Shown: in pieces, positions 8,867 to 17,054 of the stretch
Layout of the letters: every line of letters starts with the position of its first letter
Position numbering within the stretch: position 1 is the stretch's first letter
NCBI RefSeq assembly: GCF_001909055.1
Contig: NZ_LVWI01000066.1
Coordinates: 1-43,076, forward strand
DNA: 43,076 bases
Direction: 5' to 3'
Source: Paenibacillus helianthi
Lineage (GTDB): Bacteria > Bacillota > Bacilli > Paenibacillales > Paenibacillaceae
Notes under the pieces: generated by a model
Databases searched by the model: none
Told to the model about the DNA's origin: nothing
What the model saw: only the letters and a program-made list of their open reading frames with translations
Translations under genes and position numbers: made by a program

Positions 8867-9174
8867 GCCAGTCCTCCCTTGTCTTGATGTTGATATGATC
8901 CGGTATTGTCTAGCTAGTATAAGCATTCAATGTTAATTCCAAATAAACAAGCTGACAGGTTATGTTAAAAAACGGGATAACTCTGGCCCTATCCTTTCAC
9001 AGGACACCCCTTCCCCGCCTTACTGCCGATACCATCCCCGACTAAGGTCGAGACTAAAGAACAGTCTTCAGGCTGTTTTGCAGCATCATCAATAGCTATA
9101 CAATAAACACATAGACAACGGCTAAGACGAACTGCTAACCCGGTTCAACCCATAGGAGAGGAAGAGATTATATT
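8867..9174. other. Intergenic region upstream of pspC-pspA
   Basis: Divergent promoter region between the HD nucleotidase and the stress pair. A small hairpin (7-bp stem 9060-9066/9071-9077, TTCA loop, then TT) lies 100 bases before pspC and could be a short upstream terminator or leader structure. I saw no clear -35/-10 pair. Confidence 0.4.
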
Positions 9175-9393
9175 ATGAAAAAATTGTATCGTTCCGAAAG
9201 AGACAAGAAGATTAGCGGCATCTGCGGAGGTTTAGCCCGTTCCCTGAACATTGACAGTACCATCATCCGGCTGTTCGTTGTCGCCACTGCCCTATTCAGC
9301 TTCGGCACTGTAGCGTTCCTGTACATTCTGGCCAGCATCGTGGTACCTAAAGAGAACTATAACAGCTACCCTGAAGGTTATGAGTATTACTAA
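9175..9393 (+). CDS. PspC-domain membrane protein
   Basis: 72 residues forming a minimal PspC domain. A basic N-terminus (KKLYRSERDKKISGICGGLA) is followed by one long hydrophobic segment (about 32-57) and a short tyrosine-rich tail. Small PspC proteins are inner-membrane partners of the phage-shock/Lia envelope stress response. GGAGAGG precedes the ATG. The gene lies 54 bases before a PspA/LiaH-like gene, which fits a two-gene stress operon where the membrane PspC protein controls or recruits the peripheral PspA protein. Confidence 0.85.
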   Translation: MKKLYRSERDKKISGICGGLARSLNIDSTIIRLFVVATALFSFGTVAFLYILASIVVPKENYNSYPEGYEYY

Positions 9394-9447
9394 TTCAGAG
9401 CCGCCACACCAGCGCCAACATATATGAAAATAAAAGGAGAAATGAAC

Positions 9448-10131
9448 ATGAGTATTTTTCAAAGAATTACAACCCTGACCAAAGCAGCCATCCACGAAGG
9501 ACTGAATAAATTGGAGGACCCGGTACTTTTGACCGGACAGTATTTGCGGGATCTGGAGGAAAAAATAGCCGGTGCCGAAACCAGACAGCGTGAGTTCAAA
9601 GCCGCAGCAAATGTTCTGGAGCGCCGCATTTACGAAAACCAGGTATTGGCCGATCGAAGCGAGGCGGAAGCCGTGCAAGCCATGAGCGAAGGGAATGAGC
9701 CTGCCGCCAGAGCAGCGGTCATGGCAAAACTGCGCTACGCCGAAAGTATTCAGGAATGCAACGCAGGACTGGAAGAAACCCGCGAAGCCCTCGTAGTTCT
9801 GGAGAGCACTCTGCTGAATGCCAAGGAAGAGCATAAACGGCTAAAGGCCAAAAGAGCTGAGCTGGCTGCCCGTGCCCGTAAAGCGGCCGAGCTGAAGCGT
9901 TCCGCCGAAAGCACCAGTTATACTGCCCACGCAGGTAACCCTGGACAGATCCTGAATCCCGGCGCTGCCACCCGCGGCTTCGACCGCATGGAGGACAAAA
10001 TCAGCGAATGGGAAGCATCTGCCGAAAGCTCCGGGCATTATTCCGCAGGCATCGCTGAATCCCCGCTGAACAGCGCCGTTGAAGCCGAGCTGGAACGCCT
10101 CCGTAGCCGCAAGGCCGGTGAGAGTAAATAA
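9448..10131 (+). CDS. PspA/IM30-family protein (LiaH-like)
   Basis: 227 residues, predominantly long alpha-helical coiled coil, as in PspA, Vipp1 and LiaH. The N-terminal amphipathic helix (MSIFQRITTLTKAAIHEGL) binds membrane. LEDPVLLTGQYLRDLEEKI is the usual next motif, and heptad-rich stretches continue to about residue 150. The C-terminal third is Ala/Ser/Gly-rich with a final helix. The start at 9448 was chosen because AAGGAG lies directly upstream; an in-frame ATG eight codons earlier has none. These proteins oligomerise on stressed membranes to preserve integrity. It is probably cotranscribed with the PspC gene ahead of it. Confidence 0.88.
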   Translation: MSIFQRITTLTKAAIHEGLNKLEDPVLLTGQYLRDLEEKIAGAETRQREFKAAANVLERRIYENQVLADRSEAEAVQAMSEGNEPAARAAVMAKLRYAESIQECNAGLEETREALVVLESTLLNAKEEHKRLKAKRAELAARARKAAELKRSAESTSYTAHAGNPGQILNPGAATRGFDRMEDKISEWEASAESSGHYSAGIAESPLNSAVEAELERLRSRKAGESK

Positions 10132-10188
10132 TTCGGGCTTGTTCTAACGGCCCTATGACTGAGACAGCTCTATTCATTCTTATAATCA

Positions 10189-10241
10189 CAAAAAGTAGGC
10201 AAAGCAGCGATTCTCCCGTGATAGGAGGATCGCTGCTTTGC
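10189..10241 (-). terminator. Terminator of the sulfur operon
   Basis: Arms 10199-10216 and 10224-10241 form an 18-bp stem with one G-U pair. On the minus strand the stem is followed by CTACTTTTTGTG, so it best fits termination of the operon ending at 10284. Because pspA converges on it, it may also stop plus-strand transcripts, though no T-tract is present on that side. Confidence 0.75.
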
Positions 10242-10283
10242 ATGTTGGGACACCCCATGACTTGCATTCCTCCTGCTCTGCAG

Positions 10284-11621
10284 TCACACCTGCCGCGCAG
10301 GTTCCGAAGCTTTCGCATAGCGGTTGGCCGGAACAGGAAGACCCAGATTTCCCCGCAGGGTGTCACTTTCATATTCGGTACGAAACAATCCTCGTTCCTG
10401 AAGAATCGGAACCACATGATCCACGAATTCTTCCACCCCGCTTGGAACTGCAGCAGCGATCATAAATCCATCCGCCGCTCCGCCTTCGAACCAGGCTTGA
10501 ATCTGATCGGCAACCTGCGCCGGCGTACCGATGAAGCTGCTGCGCGGAGTTGCAGCCTGCAGAGCGACCTCCCGCAGGGTCAGGCCTTTTTCCCTGGCAT
10601 TTTTCTTGATTTTATCCGTGCCGCTCTGGAAGCTGTTCCTTCCCAAATCTCCAAGCTCCGGAAAAGGCTCATCCAGCGGATATTGCGAGAAATCATGATG
10701 CTCGAAGAATCTCCCCAGATAGTTCAGCGCGTTCTCAATCGTTACCAGTCCGGCAACCTCCTGATATTTGCGCTCCGCTTCCTCCGGCGTCTCGCCAAGA
10801 ATGGGACCAATCCCTGGAAAAATAAGCACCTCATCCGGATTTCGGCCAAATGAGGCTACCCGCTCCTTCACATCCCGGTAGAATTCCCGCGCTTCCTCTA
10901 GCGTGTCATGCCCCGTAAAGACAGCGTCCGCCTCCTTCGAGGCGTAATTTTTACCAACCTCCGAAGACCCTGCCTGGAAAATAATCGGCTGCCCTTGTTT
11001 GGAGCGGGCGATGTTCAGCGGCCCCTTAACGGAGAAGAATTCTCCTTCATGGTCCAGTGTATGCATTTTTTTCGGATCAAAAAAGACTCCGGTCTCCTTA
11101 TTGCGGACAAATGCATCCTCCTCCCACGAATCCCACAAGCCCCGCGCCACCTCCAAATATTCGGCAGCAATCCGGTAGCGCTTGCCATGATCCGGATGCT
11201 CCTTTTTGCCATAGTTCAAGGCGGAGCCTTCCAGTGGAGAAGTCACCACATTCCACCCTGCACGTCCGCCACTGATCACATCCAGCGATCCGAACTGCCG
11301 GGCTACGGTAAATGGCTCACTATAGGAGGTGGACAATGTGCCAACCAGGCCGATTTTGCTGCTGACTCCCGCAAGTGCGCTAAGAATCGTCAACGGTTCA
11401 AAACGGTTCAGGAAATGCGGAATGGATTTCTCATTAATATATAATCCGTCCGCTATGAAGATTAGATCCAGCTTGCCTTCCTCAGCCTTCTGTACCCACT
11501 GCTTATACAGCTCAAAGTTTACACTGGCATCCGGCTTGGCATCCTGATGGCGCCACATAGAGGTGCTTCCCCCAACCCCGTGCAGCAGCGCACCCAGCTT
11601 TAATTGTTTTGGTTTCGTCAT
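10284..11621 (-). CDS. Flavin-dependent monooxygenase, NtaA/CmoJ-type
   Basis: 445-residue member of the luciferase-like, NtaA/SnaA/DszA class of two-component flavin monooxygenases, which use reduced FMN supplied by a reductase. Family marks include LKLGALLHGVGG at the start, SSKIGLVGTLSTSYSEPF, SGGRAGWNVVTS and QGQPIIFQAGSS. In this operon context it corresponds to B. subtilis YtnJ (CmoJ), which oxidatively removes the S-alkyl group from N-acetylated alkylcysteine. The start is the ATG at 11619-11621, seven bases after AGGAGG. An ATG two codons earlier is too close to that site. It is the last gene of the operon and is separated from the DinB-fold gene by about 100 bases. No flavin reductase gene was found in the window. 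Family is certain, substrate is inferred. Confidence 0.85.
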   Translation of the reverse strand: MTKPKQLKLGALLHGVGGSTSMWRHQDAKPDASVNFELYKQWVQKAEEGKLDLIFIADGLYINEKSIPHFLNRFEPLTILSALAGVSSKIGLVGTLSTSYSEPFTVARQFGSLDVISGGRAGWNVVTSPLEGSALNYGKKEHPDHGKRYRIAAEYLEVARGLWDSWEEDAFVRNKETGVFFDPKKMHTLDHEGEFFSVKGPLNIARSKQGQPIIFQAGSSEVGKNYASKEADAVFTGHDTLEEAREFYRDVKERVASFGRNPDEVLIFPGIGPILGETPEEAERKYQEVAGLVTIENALNYLGRFFEHHDFSQYPLDEPFPELGDLGRNSFQSGTDKIKKNAREKGLTLREVALQAATPRSSFIGTPAQVADQIQAWFEGGAADGFMIAAAVPSGVEEFVDHVVPILQERGLFRTEYESDTLRGNLGLPVPANRYAKASEPARQV

Positions 11622-11725
11622 GTTCATTCCTCCTAATAGTTTTGTGGAGCATTACTTCATGAGATACTTCGCAATAAAACTGGCATCGGAAGCATACGCT
11701 TAGTTTTGTGAGCCTATCTACCAGG

Positions 11726-12196
11726 TTAATGGAACACGGCAGCTCCCTGCTTGATCCGTTCAATCTGAGCAAGATGAGTCTGCACATGGGCTGTAAAGCT
11801 GCGGACAATATCCGTAACGCTGACAACCTCGCCTTTAAAATTAATCCCGCTTTTCTCCCACTCCCCGGCGCTTAGCCGGTTGAACAGCAGGCCATTGTAG
11901 TGAAGCAGACTGCGGAACAGCTCCAGACTGTCAGCAGCATGGCCTGAATTGGAGTGCTGCCCGCTAACCCAAGCGTCCTGATGAAATGCCGGGAGCTGCA
12001 CCTCAGTGCCGGCCAGAATGTCACGGATGCGGAAGGAAACGACAATGCTGTGATCAGCCAAATGTGCCAGCACCTCGGTGACACTCCAACTGGCCGGTGC
12101 GGCTTTCCACTGTAGCTGTTCCTCCGTCAGACCTTCCAGTGCTTGTGCCAACTGGTCATACGTATTCAGATAATCCCGGATTTGCTCACTGCTCAT
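11726..12196 (-). CDS. DinB/YfiT-fold protein, putative thiol transferase
   Basis: 156-residue four-helix-bundle protein of the DinB superfamily. Some members are metal-dependent bacillithiol or mycothiol S-transferases. The expected metal ligands are visible: His in the first helix region (AHLADHS, about residue 45-49) and the C-terminal HVQTH pair (His-x3-His). Its ATG overlaps the stop codon of the flavin oxidase gene (ATGA) and is preceded by GGAGGGG, indicating translational coupling. Its presence between a flavin oxidase and a C-S cleaving monooxygenase suggests handling of a thiol adduct, but no activity can be assigned from sequence. I do not recall this gene in the B. subtilis version of the operon. 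Confidence 0.75.
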   Translation of the reverse strand: MSSEQIRDYLNTYDQLAQALEGLTEEQLQWKAAPASWSVTEVLAHLADHSIVVSFRIRDILAGTEVQLPAFHQDAWVSGQHSNSGHAADSLELFRSLLHYNGLLFNRLSAGEWEKSGINFKGEVVSVTDIVRSFTAHVQTHLAQIERIKQGAAVFH

Positions 12197-13350
12197 TCAA
12201 TCCCCTCCAAAGGAAGTCCAGACTGCGGCTGGACCGGTGATGAATCAAAGCGGGACAAGGAAAATGGCTTGATATTCACTGTTGAAGCTCCGCCCGTCGC
12301 CAGGTCCGCCAATATTTCTCCTACAACGCTGGAAAATTTAAAGCCATGCCCTGAGAATCCCCCGGCCAGCAGCACATTGTCATGAGCCGGATGACGGTCG
12401 ATGATGAAATCCTCATCGGGTGTATGCTCATATTTGCAGACTGCCCCTTTAAGCAGACGTCCGGCTGCGCCGGGCATATAAGTCTCCAGCACCTGCCGGA
12501 GATCCTTTTCATCACTTTCCTCACTGCCAAAAGGCGCAAGCGTCTCTCCCGGCTTCCACTCCCGGCCTGTATCATGGCGGCCAATTTTCAGCCCGGCCCC
12601 CCCTATACCGGGAAAGCCGTAATAACTACCTTCCCTGGTACCCAGCGTAAAGCCCGGAAAGTTCCCGGCATCAAAGGCCGGAGTGCTCTGAAACCAGCCG
12701 ACCACCTTGCGGATCGCATGGATCGGCAAGGCAGCAAATGCCGACAAGGACCCAAACCAGGCTCCGGCGCTGAGAATAGCCGCTGCTCCATAATAATCAC
12801 CACTGCGGGTGTGCACGGTGACGCTATCTTCACGTGCCGTCACATTCAGCACAGATGTATTTGTCAGCAGTTGCGCTCCATGAACCAGTGCCAGCTTCCG
12901 GTAAGCAGCGATACATTTCTCGCTGTAGAGATAACCAGCATCCGGCTCGAACATCGCTTCGAAATGTTCAGGAAGATTCAGAGCGGGCCAGCGGCGGCAT
13001 ATTTCATCAGCATCCATCTGCTCTACCCGAACCTTTCGCTTCTCCGCTTCCGCAAGCCGGCCAGCGAAGGAATATACATTACTGTCTGCCAGATTCAATA
13101 CCCCTGAGGGTACAAGCAGCGCTGTGCCACTCTCTTCCTCGGCTTCTTTCCACAGCACTTGTGCCCGCAAAGCCATGTCAATATAAGTCGGATCACCACT
13201 GTATGCATGTCTGATCAGCCGGGTCTCCCCGTGATGGCTTCCCTCTGTATGCGGCGGATCAAAAGCATCGATCAGCAGCGTTTTTACGCCCCGTCTGGCC
13301 AGATGATATCCTGCACTCATGCCCATCGAGCCGGCACCAACGACAATCAC
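12193..13350 (-). CDS. Sarcosine oxidase-type FAD amine oxidase (MSOX/SolA family)
   Basis: About 385 residues, very like monomeric sarcosine oxidase and N-methyltryptophan oxidase, which oxidise N-methyl or secondary amino acids with O2 to give H2O2 and an aldehyde. It has the dinucleotide motif VVGAGSMGMSAGYHLA, then GSHHGETRLIRHAY carrying the His and Arg of the active site. GAVCKYEHTPDEDFIID places the cysteine (about residue 305) that carries covalent 8-alpha-S-cysteinyl FAD, and GFSGHGFKFSS carries the active-site lysine. The GTG start at 13348-13350 has no ribosome binding site and removes the YD that normally precedes VIVVGAG. A frame open upstream contains only an ATA at 13372-13374, which overlaps the preceding TAG and lies ten bases after GAGG. 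The substrate in this operon is unknown. Confidence 0.85.
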   Translation of the reverse strand: MIVVGAGSMGMSAGYHLARRGVKTLLIDAFDPPHTEGSHHGETRLIRHAYSGDPTYIDMALRAQVLWKEAEEESGTALLVPSGVLNLADSNVYSFAGRLAEAEKRKVRVEQMDADEICRRWPALNLPEHFEAMFEPDAGYLYSEKCIAAYRKLALVHGAQLLTNTSVLNVTAREDSVTVHTRSGDYYGAAAILSAGAWFGSLSAFAALPIHAIRKVVGWFQSTPAFDAGNFPGFTLGTREGSYYGFPGIGGAGLKIGRHDTGREWKPGETLAPFGSEESDEKDLRQVLETYMPGAAGRLLKGAVCKYEHTPDEDFIIDRHPAHDNVLLAGGFSGHGFKFSSVVGEILADLATGGASTVNIKPFSLSRFDSSPVQPQSGLPLEGIE

Positions 13351-13370
13351 GTCATAACTGCGGGAATAGG

Positions 13371-14552
13371 CTATGATGCTTCACCCTCTTCCGTAGAGAA
13401 GCGTTCCAACACCCTAACAGCCAGATCAGCAAAGAATGCGGCTCCCACTGGCAGTGCCGATTCATCCAGATCAAAGGAGGGATGATGCCACTCCCGGCTT
13501 CCGGAAGTACCCACGAAGACGAACAATCCGGGAACCACACGCTGATAAAAAGCAAAATCCTCCCCCGCCGGCGAAGGCTGAGGCTTCACACGGTGAAATC
13601 CGAGTGCATCGGCTGTTTCTTCTCCGAGCCTGGCCAGACCGGGATCGTTATTCACTGGCGGAGGACCGCCTAGCCACCGCACTGTCGCTTCCGCCCCTAA
13701 AGCGGCGGCCACTCCGACCACCACCTGCTCAAACCGTTCAAGAACCCTGCTCCGCACAGCTTCATCAAAAGTGCGAATCGTCCCCTCCAGCACCGCTGTC
13801 TCAGGAATAATGTTCCAGGAACTGCCGCTGTGTACTTTCGTAACACTGACCACCGCACTTTGCAGCGCGCTGACATTGCGGCTGACAATGCTCTGGAGCG
13901 CGGTAATGATATGCGAAGCGGCTACGATAGGGTCGGTCCCTGCCTCCGGCACCGCCGCGTGTGATCCGGCTCCCCGTATCTCCACCACAAAACCATCTGC
14001 TGCAGCCATTAACGGACCACCGGTAATTCCAATCGTTCCTACTGGTAAGTCCGGCTTATTATGCATGCCGATGACTGCACGGATGTTTTCCAACGCTCCG
14101 CTGTCTATGATCTGCTGTGCGCCTTTCGCCTTTTCCTCAGCCGGCTGAAACAGAAACCGTACCGTCCCTTTTAGCTGACTTTCCTGCCGCTTCAAGTGTT
14201 GGACCGCTCCAATCAGTGCTGCCGTATGAAAGTCATGACCACAGGCATGCATTTTGCCGGGATACAGCGAAGTATAGGGCAGACCGGTTTCTTCCTGAAT
14301 CGGTAACGCATCAATGTCGGCACGCAGAGCAATCACCGGTCCCCCCTGCTGTCCGCCCACTTCTGCGATAACTCCTGTTTTCAGCCCGTAGTCCGTGATG
14401 GTCGCTCCGGCCTGTTCCAGCAGCGCTGCGATATATGCTGTCGTATGATACTCTTCATTCGAAAGCTCCGGGTGCCGGTGCAAATGCCGGCGGATTCCAA
14501 TCAATGTCTCCTTAAACGCCTCCGGACTGAACTCCACCGTTTGATTCGTCAT
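13371..14552 (-). CDS. M20 amidohydrolase, N-acyl-cysteine deacylase (HipO/YtnL-like)
   Basis: 393-residue M20D-family metallo-amidohydrolase. Metal-binding motifs are visible: MHACGHDFH (101-109), PAEEKAKGA (about 137) and a distal MHNKPDLP histidine. Members include hippurate hydrolase, N-acetyl-amino-acid deacetylases and the B. subtilis YtnL, YxeP and SndA enzymes. In this operon the expected role is to remove the acetyl group from the N-acetylcysteine left after oxidative dealkylation, releasing cysteine. The start is the ATG at 14550-14552 with GGAGGG nine bases upstream; a TTG six codons earlier would overlap the previous gene's stop without a ribosome binding site. The stop codon TAG overlaps the region where the flavin oxidase should begin. 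Confidence 0.88.
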   Translation of the reverse strand: MTNQTVEFSPEAFKETLIGIRRHLHRHPELSNEEYHTTAYIAALLEQAGATITDYGLKTGVIAEVGGQQGGPVIALRADIDALPIQEETGLPYTSLYPGKMHACGHDFHTAALIGAVQHLKRQESQLKGTVRFLFQPAEEKAKGAQQIIDSGALENIRAVIGMHNKPDLPVGTIGITGGPLMAAADGFVVEIRGAGSHAAVPEAGTDPIVAASHIITALQSIVSRNVSALQSAVVSVTKVHSGSSWNIIPETAVLEGTIRTFDEAVRSRVLERFEQVVVGVAAALGAEATVRWLGGPPPVNNDPGLARLGEETADALGFHRVKPQPSPAGEDFAFYQRVVPGLFVFVGTSGSREWHHPSFDLDESALPVGAAFFADLAVRVLERFSTEEGEAS

Positions 14553-14566
14553 ACCGGACTCCCTCC

Positions 14567-15583
14567 TCAAAGTGTTGTAAGGACCTCAGCAAATGCTTCC
14601 CTTAACAATTCAAAGGAACGGACCCGTTTGTCAAAAGGCTGCACATTGGTTGTGACAATAAACTCTTCGACACCGGAAGCCTTAGCTAACGCCAGCAGCT
14701 GCTCGCGGACGGATTCCTTTGTGCCTTTGGTAATCTCCGGCTCCCGCTCTTCCAGCGTATAAGCTTCCTCGCTCTGCCGAGTGAATTCCTCGGCCTGCTC
14801 GCGGGTTGCAACCGTCAGCGTCTTGCCGCTGGCCAGATGAATCCGGATCAGCTTGTGCGCTCCAGCCAGCTCCCGGGCCTCCTCTTCCGATTCTGCGACC
14901 AGTACGGCAAGTGCAAGTATCGCTTGCGGTTCCTTACCTTGCGAGATGTCAAATCGGCTCTGGTAGACACGAATGGCTTCCACAGCCACTGCCTGATCCC
15001 CGCCTATGAACAAAGAGAACACATATGGCAGCCCCAGCTCAGCGGCGATTTCGGCACTCGCTACACTGGCACCTAACACATAAAGCTCAGGCGGAGTACC
15101 TGGAATCGGACCCGCCTTCAACCCAAACAGCGGATGATCCGCCTCCAGCCGGTTATGCACATATTTCTCAAGCTCAATAATTTTGTCCGTCAAGGAAGCC
15201 GCTTCTTCTCCCCCCTGCCGCAGCGCTTGAGTGCTTCGGGGTAAACCTCCGGGTGCGCGCCCGACCCCGAGATCCACCCGGCCCGGAGCAAGCGTTGCCA
15301 GCACGTTGAAATTCTCCGCTACCTTATATGGACTATAGTGCTGTAGCATGATGCCGCCAGAGCCGATTCGGATGCGCTCTGTCTTGGCCAGCAGATGCGA
15401 GATCAGCACCTCCGGGGAGGAACCCGCCACCTGTTCGGAGTCATGATGCTCCGAAACCCAGAATCGGTGGAAGCCTAGACGCTCGGATAACTGCGCCAGC
15501 TTGACCGTATGCTGAAAGGCTTCTTCCGGCGTTTCACCGGGATAAATTGGACTTTGATCCAGTACGCTTATTGTAATAGCCAT
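14567..15583 (-). CDS. Luciferase-like monooxygenase (YtmO/CmoO-like)
   Basis: 338-residue LLM-class flavin monooxygenase of the short, single-domain subtype (ISVLDQSPI start, FWVSEHHDSEQVAGSSPE, and RIGSGGIMLQHYSPYKVAENF). It matches B. subtilis YtmO in type and in position directly after the ABC transporter ATPase gene. It probably works with reduced FMN on an S-substituted N-acetylcysteine or related sulfur compound. The exact reaction is not derivable from sequence. The ATG at 15581-15583 follows AGGAGG by seven bases. The gene is 11 bases from the ATPase gene and 14 bases from the amidohydrolase start, so it is part of the same transcript. Confidence 0.85.
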   Translation of the reverse strand: MAITISVLDQSPIYPGETPEEAFQHTVKLAQLSERLGFHRFWVSEHHDSEQVAGSSPEVLISHLLAKTERIRIGSGGIMLQHYSPYKVAENFNVLATLAPGRVDLGVGRAPGGLPRSTQALRQGGEEAASLTDKIIELEKYVHNRLEADHPLFGLKAGPIPGTPPELYVLGASVASAEIAAELGLPYVFSLFIGGDQAVAVEAIRVYQSRFDISQGKEPQAILALAVLVAESEEEARELAGAHKLIRIHLASGKTLTVATREQAEEFTRQSEEAYTLEEREPEITKGTKESVREQLLALAKASGVEEFIVTTNVQPFDKRVRSFELLREAFAEVLTTL

Positions 15584-15594
15584 AGGGTTGCCTC

Positions 15595-16347
15595 CTAAAT
15601 GGAATAGTTCAGCTCCGGCGTGATCCGCTTCAGAAACTGCTTGGTTCGTTCTTCCCGTGGATGGTTGAACACCTCCGCAGGTGTCCCCTCTTCGACAATA
15701 ACTCCGCCATCCATAAACACCACGTGATTCGCCACATCACGGGCAAAGCCCATTTCATGCGTCACCACAATCATCGTGATGCCTTCCTTGGCAATTTTAC
15801 GGATGACGGCCAGTACCTCGCCTACCAGCTCCGGGTCCAGTGCAGACGTAGGCTCGTCGAACAGAATCACTTCCGGCTCCAGCGCCAGCGCACGGGCGAT
15901 GCCGACCCGCTGCTGCTGGCCCCCGGAGAGCTGGCTCGGATACGCATCCAGTTTGGCACCGAGACCGACCTTTTCCAGCAGCGCTATGCTTCGGTTACGC
16001 GCTTCCTCCTTCGGAAGCTTTTTTACAACCAACAGCCCTTCCATCACATTCTCAAGCGCCGTTTTATGCCGGAACAGATTGTACTGCTGGAACACCATCG
16101 CTGTTTTTTGCCGCAGCTGATGAATCTCCTTTTTGCGGGCATGCTTGCAGTTCAACCGGAAATCACCAATCGAGATCTCTCCGTCGCCGGGCTTTTCCAG
16201 ATAATTCACGCAGCGCAGCAGGGTGGTCTTTCCTGAGCCGCTGGGTCCGAGGATAACGACCACCTCGCCTTTGGTAACGGTTAGATCAATATTGTTCAGC
16301 ACCTGATGGCGGCCGAAGGACTTGGATAGATGCTCAATCTTAATCAT
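15595..16347 (-). CDS. tcyN: Amino-acid ABC transporter ATPase (TcyN-like)
   Basis: 250-residue ATPase of the polar amino acid uptake (PAAT) family, cytoplasmic energy-coupling subunit. Walker A GPSGSGKT is at residues 34-41, the Q-loop VFQQYNLF is near 85-92, the signature LSGGQQQR is near 142, Walker B ILFDEPTSALDP is near 163, and the H-loop is VTHEMGF. Its ATG overlaps the stop of the second permease gene by four bases (ATGA). In B. subtilis TcyJKLMN imports cystine and related sulfur amino acids. The operon context with two sulfur monooxygenases supports an S-alkylcysteine or cystine substrate here, by inference. The symbol reflects position and family, not a tested substrate. Confidence 0.85.
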   Translation of the reverse strand: MIKIEHLSKSFGRHQVLNNIDLTVTKGEVVVILGPSGSGKTTLLRCVNYLEKPGDGEISIGDFRLNCKHARKKEIHQLRQKTAMVFQQYNLFRHKTALENVMEGLLVVKKLPKEEARNRSIALLEKVGLGAKLDAYPSQLSGGQQQRVGIARALALEPEVILFDEPTSALDPELVGEVLAVIRKIAKEGITMIVVTHEMGFARDVANHVVFMDGGVIVEEGTPAEVFNHPREERTKQFLKRITPELNYSI

Positions 16348-17054
16348 ACGACTCCCCCCCGATTGTATAGGTTGATCCGTTTCTCGATCAGGGCAGTGGC
16401 CCGTTCAATCAGGAGCGTAAGCCCCCAGAAGATAAGCGCAGCCGCCAGATAGGCCTCAAAAAACTTCCAGTTCGTCGAAGCCACAATCTGGGCCTTGGCG
16501 TTGATGTCCACGACCGATACGGTAAAAGCAAGAGTTGATCCGTGCAGCATCCCAATGACGGAATTGGACAGATTCGGCAGACTAGCCCCCAGCGCCTGGG
16601 GGAAGACAATCCGCCGCAGCGCCTGGGGTGTGGTCATGCCCACAGAGTAGGCAGCTTCGATCTGGCCGCGGTCGACAGCAAGCAGACCGGAGCGTACCAC
16701 CTCAGACATATAAGCTCCTGCCGTTATCGAAAAAGAAATATAGGCAAAACCGATCATTGGAATCGATACCGACCGGAAGGCCCAGTCAAAATGGAGAGCC
16801 AGCCCGTCAATCATCACTGGCAGCCCGAAATAGATCAGCAGCAGATGGGTAAGCATCGGAGTCCCGCGGATAAAAGTGACATACCCTACCGCCAGGGGAT
16901 ACAAAAGTGGGACTTTGTAAATCCGGATTAGAGCCACGGCCACCCCGATCACGAACCCGGCCACAACAGAGACCAATGTAATGTACAGCGTGGTAGGGAT
17001 TGCACTCAGCATTTGTACGAACGCCGTCCATATAAACGAAGGGTCCAGCTTCAC
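16344..17054 (-). CDS. tcyM: Amino-acid ABC transporter permease (TcyM-like)
   Basis: 236-residue permease of the His/Glu/Gln/Arg family with about five membrane spans. The conserved cytoplasmic coupling loop begins IEAAYSVGMT and ends RIVFPQAL. It pairs with the permease encoded just upstream to form the membrane channel of a sulfur amino acid importer. It starts at a GTG at 17052-17054 that overlaps the preceding stop (GTGA), with GGAGGT nine bases upstream. The 3' end overlaps the ATPase gene by four bases. Both overlaps argue for tight translational coupling and equal subunit amounts. Confidence 0.85.
   Translation of the reverse strand: MKLDPSFIWTAFVQMLSAIPTTLYITLVSVVAGFVIGVAVALIRIYKVPLLYPLAVGYVTFIRGTPMLTHLLLIYFGLPVMIDGLALHFDWAFRSVSIPMIGFAYISFSITAGAYMSEVVRSGLLAVDRGQIEAAYSVGMTTPQALRRIVFPQALGASLPNLSNSVIGMLHGSTLAFTVSVVDINAKAQIVASTNWKFFEAYLAAALIFWGLTLLIERATALIEKRINLYNRGGVV

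Noticed and set aside
10155..10853. Long plus-strand frame opposite the NtaA-type monooxygenase gene
   Set aside because: It is antisense to a clearly recognisable enzyme and starts inside the terminator region without a ribosome binding site. The same reasoning removed the other long frames opposite the operon genes.
11622..11725. Internal promoter before the last monooxygenase gene
   Set aside because: CACAAAACTA occurs twice in this 100-base gap but there is no recognisable -35/-10 pair.
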